DNA of 64,000 nt, from positions 23,568 through 87,567 of the forward strand of contig JANDLT010000015.1 of NCBI GenBank assembly GCA_024330265.1. Direction: 5' to 3'. The translations under genes and the position numbers were made by a program. The notes under the pieces are model-generated. The model ran no database searches, was not told the origin of the DNA, and saw nothing but the letters and a program-made list of their open reading frames with translations. This DNA comes from Pyrinomonadaceae bacterium MAG19_C2-C3. GTDB lineage: Bacteria > Acidobacteriota > Blastocatellia > Pyrinomonadales > Pyrinomonadaceae. Shown one piece after another: positions 34,801 to 43,060 of the stretch; positions within the stretch are counted from its first letter, which is position 1, and the number at the start of each line of letters is the position of its first letter.

Positions 34801-36318
34801 GGTTGTTGAGCCGCCCGTGGTGATTGCCGCCGGGTTGTCATAGGTCAAAGTCGGCGGCGTGTTGGCGGTGACGCCGATGTTCAAAGTAGCGGTTGCCGTA
34901 TCAGTTCCGTCGCTCGCCTCCAAAGTAAAGCTCGCATCCGTCGCCGTGCAATCGGCAAAGATGTCGGCGGTAAGGGTGCCGCCCGTGTTGACGATGTTGG
35001 AAACGGTGACGCCGTTGGAAGGATTCGCGCTCGTGACGGTCACGGTGACGCCGCCCGCGCCGCTTTCGGCATCGCCCACGGTGGCGATAGTTGAATTGCT
35101 CGCCGCCGTGCTTTGCTGCCGCATCAAGCCGGTCGCCGCCGTGATCGTCGGCGGGGTGTTGATGACGCCGTTGACTTCCGCGCTGTTCACGCTGGTCAAA
35201 TCGTTCGGGTTGTTCGGCGCGATGCTATTATTATCGCCGGCTTGCGTGCAAATTGTGTTTGATGGAGCGTTGTTAGCACAAAAAATTGTTTCTCCTGTGT
35301 GCGCGGGCGTGAAGGTGCGGACGACAAAATAATTCGTTCCGCCCGGCAAACCCGAAACGGTCAAGCCGGTGGCGGTTTTCGCGCCCGAAGCGGCGGTTGT
35401 GCCGCGTGAAACGTAAGGTCCGCCCGGCGCGGTTGACGAGAGAACTTCGTAATAACCGCCGTGCGCCGTATAAGCAATCGGCGTCCACGAAACAGTCGCC
35501 GTTCCCGCGCCCGTCTGCGCGATTTGCACATTGGTCGGCGGCACGGTTTGCGTCGTGCGCCAGCCTGCGTCAACCGTGTCAATCGTTCCCGGCGGCGTAT
35601 TCACGACATCGAATTTGTTGTAGCCGAGCCTGACCAAGCCGGAAGCGTTGCGGATGTAATCGGGCAAAACGCCTTCGAGCGCGTTGCCGTTAATCAACAG
35701 ATTTTTCGACGGATTGCCCGTGACGGGAAGCGTTCCGCTGAAACGCGCTTGATAAAGACGCATCAGTCTTGTGTTGTTAAACTCCATCACGCCCGCCGGA
35801 ATCTGCCCGCCGAGCGAGGTTTGTTCGGCATGAAAAACAGCGAGAGCGGGAAACCGCGTCGGACCCAAGCCTTGCGGAAACACATCGCTCAAATTTCCCG
35901 TGATGCCGAAATTATTGTCAATCCGCAATTTCGTCAACTGCGTCATCGTGTCGAGCGCAGCGAAATTGCCCGCCGGGTGCGGATTAAAATAACAGCCGCG
36001 TAATTCCAAACTGATTAACGCCGTCAGAGAAGCAATCTCTGTTCCCGGAAACGGCGTGGTCAGCGTAGTGTTCACGCACCCGACGGCAATAATTGCCACG
36101 CGCCCGTCGCTGCACGAGACGCCCGGCCAATTCGGCGCGTCCTCCAGGCAGGGATTGGTCGTCGTTGGCCATCCAAACGCCTGCCCGAAGCCGTGGTTGT
36201 CGCGCAGATTCTCCATAATCGCCACATCCGCCGGACTCTGCGCCCGCGCCTCAAACGCGCCGGACGCGCCAAACACTAAAACAACGACGATGATTAACAA
36301 TTGCAGTTTCATGTTCAT
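31828..36318 (-). CDS. Large secreted protein: plant-type LRR, FN3, beta-helix and cadherin-like repeats
   Basis: 1,496 residues from ATG 36318 (AGAGG seven bases upstream; an open frame 63 codons longer is not supported). Signal peptide (LLIIVVVLVFGASGAFEARA) is followed by a region like plant receptor LRR N-caps (DAPNWPGVSCSDGRV) and several LRRs (LTALISLELRGCYF; LTKLRIDNNFGITGNL). Then come an FN3-type domain, Ig-like domains each starting NTPPT, and a right-handed parallel beta-helix of ~450 residues (NNTITDNQIRD). Next are two cadherin-like repeats (DDSYSVNEDLTLNV; NFNGMDSFTYKVSDG) and two C-terminal Ig-like domains. It has no sorting tail. A surface adhesion or binding role is inferred. 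Confidence 0.9.
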   Translation of the reverse strand: MNMKLQLLIIVVVLVFGASGAFEARAQSPADVAIMENLRDNHGFGQAFGWPTTTNPCLEDAPNWPGVSCSDGRVAIIAVGCVNTTLTTPFPGTEIASLTALISLELRGCYFNPHPAGNFAALDTMTQLTKLRIDNNFGITGNLSDVFPQGLGPTRFPALAVFHAEQTSLGGQIPAGVMEFNNTRLMRLYQARFSGTLPVTGNPSKNLLINGNALEGVLPDYIRNASGLVRLGYNKFDVVNTPPGTIDTVDAGWRTTQTVPPTNVQIAQTGAGTATVSWTPIAYTAHGGYYEVLSSTAPGGPYVSRGTTAASGAKTATGLTVSGLPGGTNYFVVRTFTPAHTGETIFCANNAPSNTICTQAGDNNSIAPNNPNDLTSVNSAEVNGVINTPPTITAATGLMRQQSTAASNSTIATVGDAESGAGGVTVTVTSANPSNGVTVSNIVNTGGTLTADIFADCTATDASFTLEASDGTDTATATLNIGVTANTPPTLTYDNPAAITTGGSTTVNPATVSDNGTIQTVAVQSQGTYTGTISVDGAGMVSIGNAAPVGTHTITIRATDDCGDFTDASFMLTVNPPPPISGTKTVGAGGDYDSLTGANGLFAAINASTVTGNITANITGDLTEDGTHGLNQFLESGAGNYTLTIQPADGTMKLISGNVANGMIRLNGADRVTIDGRFDNGATANGLNGADGVSVNGFNNAGRFLTFRNTDTQNPTFTFINDASDNTVRSSIIEGATTSNGVVFFSVGTTTGNDNNTITDNQIRDRSDAAGVPSNLVLSQAASAPSGVFNSGNTISNNELFNFANIGIVISQTPLGNNESWTISGNNIYQTAARTDFLRGILFNNSEGTNTITQNTIRNLDSSNGVIGIQLDRVVNAIVERNRIHSFPADNFLLVGISYSGSSNHSATLVNNQITLIPSVAGNAEIFGIRESGSGSNRTFNAYYNSVLIGGTASGVSKTWACLRGAGATSAHTSRNNICFNNRTGGTGSHFAAGNQSSDGSFSSNYNLFVGTGATAAADFMDFGTSSNGTPVSFAAWQTSTGGDANSNAGNASGNFTTAMFVDPTIGDLHIVAAGNPLVSNTGTPVAGITTDFDDQTRNATTPDIGSDEYEVANTAPTASDDSYSVNEDLTLNVAAPGVITNDMDGENDSLTAMLVMSPANAASFTFNPDGSFDYTPSANFNGMDSFTYKVSDGTEDSNTATVQITVNAVNDDPDAVDDSASVASESVPKAINVLANDSDIEGDTLTITAVTQGANGSVAITGGGTGLTYMPNLDFVGTDSFTYTISDGNGGMDTASVAMTVTAVTANLRSLAFSISIPSCLTATGTLTLTAPAPAGGGFVTLTNSHPAASVPTSVFFPAGTTRQTFSITTRMVDSIEQRIVTATRGSTTLSRALRVTPIAAQSLVLTPNSVKGGNSVTATVTLKCAASLGGVTVALSSNNAAIAQPALSSITIAEGDTVGTFTINTSGVTRSQSVTIRTMIGGSAIKSASLSITP

Positions 36319-36359
36319 AGTTTGCCTCTTTATCAAAATGCTCCAAAAAAATAAATTTT

Positions 36360-36769
36360 CTATTGACTCATCCACCCGCAATTCTTTTGAAGATTGCCGT
36401 TCGTCAAAGTCGTTACGGTGGAATTGCCGATGGTGTCGTTCGCCGTAGAGCCGACGAGCGAATTCGCCGCCGTAACCGTCCCGCTGCACCCGGTCGTCGC
36501 GCTGCACAGCGTAACCGCCCCGACATCCGCCACTCCGCCGTCGTCAAAAAGCGGGTCGGTGAAGAAAAAATTCCTGTTTCGTAAATTTACCGCCTGCGTC
36601 CCAAACGAGCCGCTCCCGCAATGTCCGTGCGCCGGGCTTGTGCGCTGACAGTCAACAGGCATAACAGCAAGAAGGGGAGAAAGGGAGAACGGGAGAACGG
36701 GAATTTTCTCGTTGATAAATTTACCGCGATAGTTTGCCTGCTAAAATTGCGAATTTTATTGGTCTTCAT
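36360..36769 (-). pseudogene. Broken gene for a repeat-type secreted protein
   Basis: Two frames make one gene remnant. From ATG 36769 a signal peptide is encoded (SPFLPFLLLCLLTVSAQA), and that frame ends at 36587. In a second frame, 36662 to 36360 encodes FFFTDPLFDDGGVADVGAVT and GTVTAANSLVGSTANDTIG-VTTLTNGN, one unit of the repeat found in very long secreted proteins of this group. A frameshift between ~36620 and 36590 joins them. The DNA also has a partial duplication (GCGGTAAATTTA twice). It lies just upstream of the large secreted gene on the same strand. Confidence 0.55.
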
Positions 36770-37112
36770 GGGGGGACTCCTGTGGGTGCGCTTTCGAGCA
36801 GTAAGAACTGAAGAGGCGAGGACTCTATGGACAGAACGATCTTTGTTGATGCTTAACGAGCGCGAGGATTCAAGAAGGCATGTTGGAGTCGCAGTGTACT
36901 ACGAAGGCGCGGCAAATTCCACACGAATTAAAGGTGGAACGATACAGGGAAAGAGACTCGTCGGGTATCCGTAGAGATACGTATTTTTGCAAAGTATGAA
37001 TGATGAAGTGAGAACATGTCTTTACTTCATCGTTCATCGTTCATCATTCATACTTTGCTTCACCCGCCCGCTTGCCGCCGAGCGGTACTGACTTCTAAGC
37101 AAAGCATCTGCT
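36770..37112. repeat. Gene-free interval containing a TTCATCG/GATGAA hairpin
   Basis: Within this interval 36989-37007 (GCAAAGTATGAATGATGAA) is a perfect 19-bp inverted repeat of 37040-37058. The loop-side right half shows heptamer periodicity (TTCATCG TTCATCG TTCATCA). It is another gene-less hairpin of the heptamer class. The rest (36770-36988) shows no coding signal; a short plus-strand open frame there has no family features. Confidence 0.75.
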
Positions 37113-37412
37113 ATGCACTTTTTCGTGATGAACAATCAACTCACCATTCCGAAATTGAATCATCTGCCTGAAACCTTGTTGCGCGATGGTGCGGTTCACC
37201 TCGAACTCGAACAAGGCATCGTTATCTTTCGCGCTTCCGTCGCGGTGCAAGCGCGAATCAATGAACTGCTCGATAAACAGAAAACAAACACGCTGACCGA
37301 AGAAGAAGAACGCGAACTGCTCGGATACGAAGAAGTTGACGACTACCTCAGCCACGTCAATCGTCTGATTCGCAATCTGTCGCAATCCTCAGAGGTTGAT
37401 TTTGCCGCGTAA
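37113..37412 (+). CDS. Small helical protein upstream of the HNH gene
   Basis: 99 residues (or 94 from the ATG at 37128). Not recognised. Two parts: a beta-rich start (LTIPKLNHLPETLLRDGAVHL, GIVIFRASVAVQARINELL) and an acidic helix (LTEEEERELLGYEEVDDYLSHV). The size and the overlap with a downstream nuclease gene resemble paired small genes such as antitoxin-like partners. Its 3' end overlaps the HNH start by 17 nt, so translation is likely coupled. An immunity or antitoxin role is only a guess. Confidence 0.65.
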   Translation: MHFFVMNNQLTIPKLNHLPETLLRDGAVHLELEQGIVIFRASVAVQARINELLDKQKTNTLTEEEERELLGYEEVDDYLSHVNRLIRNLSQSSEVDFAA

Positions 37413-37611
37413 AATCCCGCCGCTCACGCGGGAACAAGTCCGGCAACGCGCCGCTTCTCTTTGCGAATACTGTCATACGGATGAGCATTGGCAACTTGTC
37501 CCATTCACGGTTGACCATATCGTGCCATCTTCGGAGGGTGGTGATGAATCACCGGAAAACTTGGCGTTGGCGTGTTTCCATTGCAACCGTCATAAAGCCC
37601 TTTTAGCTTAA
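37396..37611 (+). CDS. HNH endonuclease, C-terminally short
   Basis: 71 residues: VRQRAASLCEYCHTDEHWQLVPFTVDHIVPSSEGG and ALACFHCNRHKALLA hold the HNH zinc ribbon (CEYC and CFHC) and the catalytic DHI with its His. The usual family continues ~70-90 residues beyond NRHK (T-G/LFNPR-type). Here TAA follows immediately, so the C-terminal half is missing. It starts at TTG 37396 or 37402 with AGAGG adjacent. Whether the short form is still a nuclease is unclear. It is translated from the end of the preceding gene. Confidence 0.85.
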   Translation: MILPRKIPPLTREQVRQRAASLCEYCHTDEHWQLVPFTVDHIVPSSEGGDESPENLALACFHCNRHKALLA

Positions 37612-37632
37612 AACGCACGCTTGACCTATTTT

Positions 37633-37672
37633 GAAGCGATACAAAAACGCCTGTGCGTGCTTGTATCGCTTC
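37633..37672 (+). terminator. Terminator hairpin after the HNH gene
   Basis: A 12-bp stem GAAGCGATACAA (37633-37644) pairs with 37661-37672 and is followed by TTGTTTGCC. The 16-nt loop has further partial pairing. Confidence 0.6.
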
Positions 37673-37899
37673 TTGTTTGCCGCGCCTTGACCGGAACATT
37701 TAGGTCGCTTCCGTTCCGCCGTTATTCTAAAAATGTGAAGCGCGCTTTGCAGATTCCCGCTCACTTTCGTTAAGATGTCGCCACCGTACACAATTCATCT
37801 CCCTTTTTCTTTGTTACTTTGCTTGCTCCCAAAACCCAGTCACAAAGGTTCATCTCAAAACGTAAGCCACGTTGAAAAGAAGTTAAGAACAATAATTTT

Positions 37900-39366
37900 A
37901 TGAGAATCTATCCTTCGTTGCAGGTTGCCGCACGCATGTTGGCAACCATTACCCTATTTTGCGGACTCACTTTCGCCGCCCAAGCCGCGACCCTCACCGT
38001 CACCAAAATCGCAGACACCAATGACGGGGCATGTACCGCCGCTGATTGCTCGTTGCGTGAAGCGATTACGGCGGCAGCGGCGGGCGATACGATTGCGTTT
38101 GCCTCGCCGCTGTTTGATTCCCCCCAAACGATTACTCTGTCTGATGCTAGCGGCTTTCAACAACTCACCATCAACAAGAACTTGACCATCACGGGCAGAG
38201 GCGCGACCCTGCTCACGATTGCGCGAGCATCAAACGCGACCGCTCAATTTCGTATCTTCAATATCACGGGCGGCGCAATCGTCAATCTAAGCGGGATGAC
38301 GATTTCCGGCGGCAACGTCAATGGCGACGGCGGCGGTATCTCCAACGTCAGTTCGACGCTGACGCTGACGGCGGTGCATGTCACATCCAACAGCGCGACC
38401 AATTTCGGCGGCGGCGTTTTTAATACCGGCGGCACGCTCAACGTTATAAGATCGACCATCTCGAACAATACCGCGACATCTCCGTTCGGCACGGGCGGCG
38501 GAATTGACAGCGGCGACGGCAATCTGAACGTCACCAATTCGACTATCTCCGGCAACTCAGCACCGAGTGCCGATGTCAATGGCGGCGGAATATTTGCCGG
38601 AAACACTCCGACTATCAACGTCACCATCTCTAACTCGACCATCACTGACAACTTGGCGGCGGGTGCTAACAGCGCGAGCGGAGTTCTCAGTAACAACGCC
38701 ACCGTCACGGTTCGCAGTTCAATCATTGCCGCCAATCGCAACAATTCGACCATCCCGGATGTGAGAAACAGCTTCATCTCGCAAGGCTATAATCTTATCG
38801 GCAACTCCAACGCCGCCACAGGATTCACCGCCGCTACGGACAAAACCGGGACGGCGACGACACCACTTAATCCGCAACTCGCCGCGCTCGGTTTTTACGG
38901 CGGGACGACTCCGACCCACGCCCTGCAAGGATCGAGTCCGGCGATTGACGCGGGTAACAGCTTCGGCTTGACCACCGACCAGCGCGGCGTGCCGCGCCCG
39001 TTTGATAACCCGAACATCGCCAATGCGACGGGCGGTGACGGCGCGGACATCGGAGCGTTTGAAGTGCAAGCCACAACCGCCGATGACATCATCATCGAAG
39101 GCATCGTTCGCAACGCGGCGGGCGCACCTGTGCGCGGCGCGCGTTTAACTTTGGGCGGTTCGGCGCAAGCCGTGATGTTCACGGATGAAGACGGGCGTTA
39201 TAGTTTCACCGTGATGACAGGCGGTGTTTATCAAGTCAGTGTCGCGGCGCGCGGACAGAGATTCGCACCCGCGCAACTCACGTTCGGTTCGCTTGTCGCC
39301 AATCAAGTCGCCGACTTTAACGCGACATCGGTTAAAGGTCGCTCCCCTTCGCGTTCACGTTTTTAA
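37900..39366 (+). CDS. Secreted CSLREA-type parallel beta-helix protein with a carboxypeptidase-regulatory C-domain
   Basis: 488 residues. Signal peptide (MLATITLFCGLTFAAQAATL), then the CSLREA motif (DCSLREAITAAAAGDTI, about residues 47-63). A right-handed beta-helix of Asn/Thr/Ser-rich coils (ISGGNVNGDGGGISNVSS; STISNNTATS) follows to about residue 330, then the conserved closing SPAIDAGNSFGLTTDQRGVPRP-type block. The last 100 residues (IIEGIVRNAAGAPVRGARL, FTDEDGRYSFTVM) form a carboxypeptidase-regulatory-like beta-sandwich. It is probably cell-surface or secreted. It ends 83 nt before the next such protein. Confidence 0.9.
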   Translation: MRIYPSLQVAARMLATITLFCGLTFAAQAATLTVTKIADTNDGACTAADCSLREAITAAAAGDTIAFASPLFDSPQTITLSDASGFQQLTINKNLTITGRGATLLTIARASNATAQFRIFNITGGAIVNLSGMTISGGNVNGDGGGISNVSSTLTLTAVHVTSNSATNFGGGVFNTGGTLNVIRSTISNNTATSPFGTGGGIDSGDGNLNVTNSTISGNSAPSADVNGGGIFAGNTPTINVTISNSTITDNLAAGANSASGVLSNNATVTVRSSIIAANRNNSTIPDVRNSFISQGYNLIGNSNAATGFTAATDKTGTATTPLNPQLAALGFYGGTTPTHALQGSSPAIDAGNSFGLTTDQRGVPRPFDNPNIANATGGDGADIGAFEVQATTADDIIIEGIVRNAAGAPVRGARLTLGGSAQAVMFTDEDGRYSFTVMTGGVYQVSVAARGQRFAPAQLTFGSLVANQVADFNATSVKGRSPSRSRF

Positions 39367-39448
39367 CCTTGACCACAAACTTCAAGAGGCGGCGATTTTG
39401 TCGAGCGCGAAAAATAAAGTCGTCGCCTTTATAAAAGAGGAACGAACC

Positions 39449-41197
39449 ATGCGCTTGACCTCGATTCGCTTCAAGTTTTTCGTTTTTATAGTGTTGCTCA
39501 CTGCGACATGCGCGACACTCAACGCCCAACGTCCCGCCGTGCGACGCGCGGCGGAAGCTAAAGCGGCAACCGATACCACACCGCCGAAGAAGAAGGACAC
39601 GGGAACAATCGGCGGGCGCACCACGCACGGTGGCGCGCCCGCCCCGAATGTCACCGTGACGCTCGAAAAAGCCGGGTCGCGTTACTCAAATGAAAAGCCA
39701 CTCGCCCGCACGCGCACCGACGCGGACGGGCGTTTTCGTTTTACGAACATCGCCGCCGGACTTTATAACGTCACATCACACGCCCCGGCGTTTGTCGGTG
39801 AACGCACGTTCAGTTTCGAGGGCGGCAAAGCGGTGACGGTTGATGCGAACGAAACCATTGACAACGTAGATTTTGAACTTGAGCGCGGCGGCGTCATCAC
39901 CGGACGCATCGTTGATGCGGAAGGCGCACCCATCATCAGCGAAACCGTTTCGCTGACTCCGGTTGATGAGAAGGGTCAACCGCTTCAGAGAAGTTTCAAC
40001 ACGCCGTTTGCTTCGAGCGACGACAGAGGCGTTTATCGCATCTACGGGATTCCTGCCGGACGTTATCTCGTCGGTGCCGGACGCGACGAGGGCGGCATAC
40101 GCATCGGCGGCAGTAATCGTTTTTACACGCGCACTTTTCATCCTGAGACAAGCGACCAAACCAAAGCCACCGCGATTGAAGTCACGGCGGAGAGCGAAGC
40201 GGTTGACATCAACATCACGCTCAAAAACACCGGACGCACGTTCACCGCGACCGGACGCATCGTTGATGCCGACACGGGCGAACCTATCCCGAATCTCGCT
40301 TACGCTTACGGTGTACTTCAAGGGCAAGGCGATAACAGATACATGGGCGGCTACGGCTACAACGGTTCTCGGACGAATGCGCGCGGCGAGTTTCGCCTTG
40401 AGAACTTGGCGGCGAATGAGTACGCGGTTTTCGTCGGCGGCTCTGAAACCGTGGGCGAACGCTATAGCGACATGACGCGGTTCGAGATTAAAGACGCGGA
40501 TGTCAAAGGCTTGGAAGTCAAGATGCACGCAGGCGCGTCAATCGGCGGCTTCGTCACACTCGAAGGTACGACGGACAAAGCGGCGTTCGCCAAACTCTCA
40601 CAACTTCAAATCAACGCCGACGATTCGACACAGGGGAGTTTAAGAATGCCGCGCAACTTAACCTCTCCGGTCGCGGCGAACGGCGCGTTTCGCATCGGCG
40701 GCTTGCGTCCCGGCGCGACGCGCCTTTACTTCAACAATGTTCCGAGCGTCACGAACTTAGGCTTGTCACTCGTGCGGATTGAACGCGACGGTGTTCCCAT
40801 CGCAGAGCGCGGCATCGAAGTCAAAGCGGGCGAAGCGGTCAACGACATACGCATCGTCGTCGCTTACGGCAAGAGCGTCGTGCGCGGCACAATCAACATC
40901 ATAGGCGAATTGCCGCCCGATGCCACGATGATGGTCTACGCCCGTCACCCGAACTCCACACAGTTTCCGGCAGGCGTTCAGACGCGCGTTGATGTCAACC
41001 GTCGCTTTCGGATTGAGAATCTTCCGGCGGGCGAATATGAAATCACGCTGACCGCCTATGCTCCGCCCGCGCCCGGCAGACCGCCGCTTCGCATCCCACC
41101 TGTCAGGCAACTCGTTTCCGTTTCCGGCACGGGCGACACGCAAATAGCCTTGACGCTCGACCTGACACCGAAGCCGCAAGGAGAAACCAATCAATGA
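39449..41197 (+). CDS. Secreted protein of tandem carboxypeptidase-regulatory domains, 1
   Basis: 583 residues from ATG 39449 (AGAGGAACG upstream; the longer open frame from 39224 runs through the preceding gene in another frame). Signal peptide FFVFIVLLTATCATLNAQ, a basic linker, then three or four beta-sandwich domains with the GxVxDxxGxPI pattern (ITGRIVDAEGAPII; TATGRIVDADTGEPIPN) and xDxxGxYRI/FRLE closures (TDADGRFRFTNIAAGLY; DDRGVYRIYGIPAGRY). Such domains occur in surface proteins and TonB-type receptors; here no barrel follows. Its stop overlaps the start of the next gene (ATGA), so the two proteins are co-expressed. Confidence 0.85.
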   Translation: MRLTSIRFKFFVFIVLLTATCATLNAQRPAVRRAAEAKAATDTTPPKKKDTGTIGGRTTHGGAPAPNVTVTLEKAGSRYSNEKPLARTRTDADGRFRFTNIAAGLYNVTSHAPAFVGERTFSFEGGKAVTVDANETIDNVDFELERGGVITGRIVDAEGAPIISETVSLTPVDEKGQPLQRSFNTPFASSDDRGVYRIYGIPAGRYLVGAGRDEGGIRIGGSNRFYTRTFHPETSDQTKATAIEVTAESEAVDINITLKNTGRTFTATGRIVDADTGEPIPNLAYAYGVLQGQGDNRYMGGYGYNGSRTNARGEFRLENLAANEYAVFVGGSETVGERYSDMTRFEIKDADVKGLEVKMHAGASIGGFVTLEGTTDKAAFAKLSQLQINADDSTQGSLRMPRNLTSPVAANGAFRIGGLRPGATRLYFNNVPSVTNLGLSLVRIERDGVPIAERGIEVKAGEAVNDIRIVVAYGKSVVRGTINIIGELPPDATMMVYARHPNSTQFPAGVQTRVDVNRRFRIENLPAGEYEITLTAYAPPAPGRPPLRIPPVRQLVSVSGTGDTQIALTLDLTPKPQGETNQ

Positions 41198-43041
41198 ATC
41201 TCCGCCTCGCCCGCGTCGCGTTCATGGTTTCAATTTTCGCCTTGTTCGCTTCGTTCGCTTCGCCATCGCTCATCAACATTCACGCCCAAGAAGCCGCGCG
41301 CTCCGCCGCCACGATTTCCGGGCGCGTCGTCGCGGAAGACGGGCGACCGATTGCCGGAGCGACCATCAACATCCGCCCCGTCGCCGCGCCCGACGCGGGC
41401 GGCAATCGTACCACCGGAACAAACGATGACGGTCACTTCGTCGTCACAGACTTGGACGCCGGAGCATACACGCTCAACGCCAGCGCACCCGGTTACGTTC
41501 CCTCGCCCGACCCGAACAACCCGAATCGTGAACCGCGTTTCTTTCGTCGCGGCGATTCCAACATCACACTCACACTCGCCAAAGGCAGCGTCATCACGGG
41601 CAGAGTCACAGACGGCACGGGCGCGCCCGTCGTCGGTGTCAGCGTCCGCGCCATCATGACGCGCGACGCCGAAAACCGCATCCCCCGTCAACCATATTCA
41701 CGCGAACGCGCGACCGACGACCGTGGAATTTATCGCATCTTCGGAATTGAACCCGGAACATATCTCATCGCCGCCGGACGCGGCAACACCAACTCTTATC
41801 CGCGCGTCGCGGCTTACGACGGCGACGCCCCGACGTATCATCCGTCCGCGACCAGCGACACCGCGTTGCCCGTCGTCGTGCGTGGCGGCATGGAAGCAAG
41901 CGGGATTGACATCACATATCGCGGCACGCGCGGGCATACCGTCAGCGGCAAACTGATTGGCGCGGCAACGGGCGAAGGCAACACTGCCGTCACCGTCAGC
42001 CTCGTCAACACCGCGACCAACATCACCGAATCCACCGCTTTTGTTGACGCGCGCAACACCGAACGCGGCTACTCTTTCGATGGAGTTTCCGACGGTACAT
42101 ATCGCATCGTCGCCCGCCGTTATGCGCGTGACGATACGGACGAAGGTTTGACTTCCCCGCCGCGCCGCATCGTCGTCAAGGGCGCGGACATCACCGGACT
42201 CGAACTCCCGCTCGCACCACTCGTTTCTCTCGCCGGACAAATTCGCATCCTCGCCCCCGACACTGCATCGCCTGACACGGAAGCGTGCCGCCTTCAAATT
42301 CCTTCGAGCGAAACGCCGATGACCGAAGCCGTCATCCGCCTGCGCCGCAACGAACGTCCGACCACCGAAACCGATGCGCCACGCAACGATAATTTCGCAC
42401 CGAACACCGTTCCCGATGAGCACGGAACTTTCCGCCTTCGCAACATCGAAGCCGGAGCGCATCGCTTCGACATACGCCTTTCCGACTCCACGCTCTACGT
42501 TCAAAACATCACGCTCAATCGCCCATCACCCAAATCATCAACGATTAAAAGATTGACCTCGAAATCCGCACCCGCAGCCAAACCCGCGACCGGAGACGCG
42601 ATTGCCGAATTCGTTCTGGCAAACGGCGAACGCCCGCCGTCCGCCATCATCACACTCGCTCGCGGCGCGGCGCGCATCGCGGGCAACATCGAACGCGCAA
42701 CGACATCATCAGCCGCATCACCCCGAACCGACTTCCGCGTTCACCTCATCCCCGCCGCACCGGAACACCTCGACCATGCATGGCGATACTATGAAACCAT
42801 CGTCGCCGCGAACGGAACATGGACGCTTGCCAACATCGCTCCGGGAACTTACCGCCTCATCGCGCTTGCCGCCGACGCCGAAACCAACGACGCCGCACTT
42901 CGCCCGCGCGCCGCTGACACGGAAAGTCGCCTCACACTTCGCCGTCAAGCTGAAGCGAACGGCACGCGCATCGAACTCGCCCCATGTTCACGACTCGATG
43001 AATACGCTTTGCGCGCGGGTGATGCGACCACTCCCCGCTAA
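41194..43041 (+). CDS. Secreted protein of tandem carboxypeptidase-regulatory domains, 2
   Basis: 615 residues, starting 4 nt inside the previous gene's stop (ATGA). Signal peptide (VSIFALFASFASPSLINIHAQ), domain 1 with ISGRVVAEDGRPIAGATINI, domain 2 with ITGRVTDGTGAPVVGVSV, and DDRGIYRIFGIEPGTYLI, HTVSGKLIGAATGEG, then a Cys-containing section and further beta-rich domains. It is a paralogue of the previous gene in layout but divergent in sequence. The pair may bind one another or one ligand. The substrate is unknown. Confidence 0.83.
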   Translation: MNLRLARVAFMVSIFALFASFASPSLINIHAQEAARSAATISGRVVAEDGRPIAGATINIRPVAAPDAGGNRTTGTNDDGHFVVTDLDAGAYTLNASAPGYVPSPDPNNPNREPRFFRRGDSNITLTLAKGSVITGRVTDGTGAPVVGVSVRAIMTRDAENRIPRQPYSRERATDDRGIYRIFGIEPGTYLIAAGRGNTNSYPRVAAYDGDAPTYHPSATSDTALPVVVRGGMEASGIDITYRGTRGHTVSGKLIGAATGEGNTAVTVSLVNTATNITESTAFVDARNTERGYSFDGVSDGTYRIVARRYARDDTDEGLTSPPRRIVVKGADITGLELPLAPLVSLAGQIRILAPDTASPDTEACRLQIPSSETPMTEAVIRLRRNERPTTETDAPRNDNFAPNTVPDEHGTFRLRNIEAGAHRFDIRLSDSTLYVQNITLNRPSPKSSTIKRLTSKSAPAAKPATGDAIAEFVLANGERPPSAIITLARGAARIAGNIERATTSSAASPRTDFRVHLIPAAPEHLDHAWRYYETIVAANGTWTLANIAPGTYRLIALAADAETNDAALRPRAADTESRLTLRRQAEANGTRIELAPCSRLDEYALRAGDATTPR

Positions 43042-43060
43042 ACTAAGCCCGCTAAACTTT

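Noticed and set aside
34859..35332. Long plus-strand open frame opposite the large secreted gene
   Set aside because: Val/Pro/Ser-rich shadow of Thr/Gly/Ala-rich codons on the other strand; no start context.
39224..39448. N-terminal extension of the first carboxypeptidase-regulatory protein
   Set aside because: It overlaps the end of the CSLREA gene in another frame. The signal peptide and ribosome site place the start at 39449.
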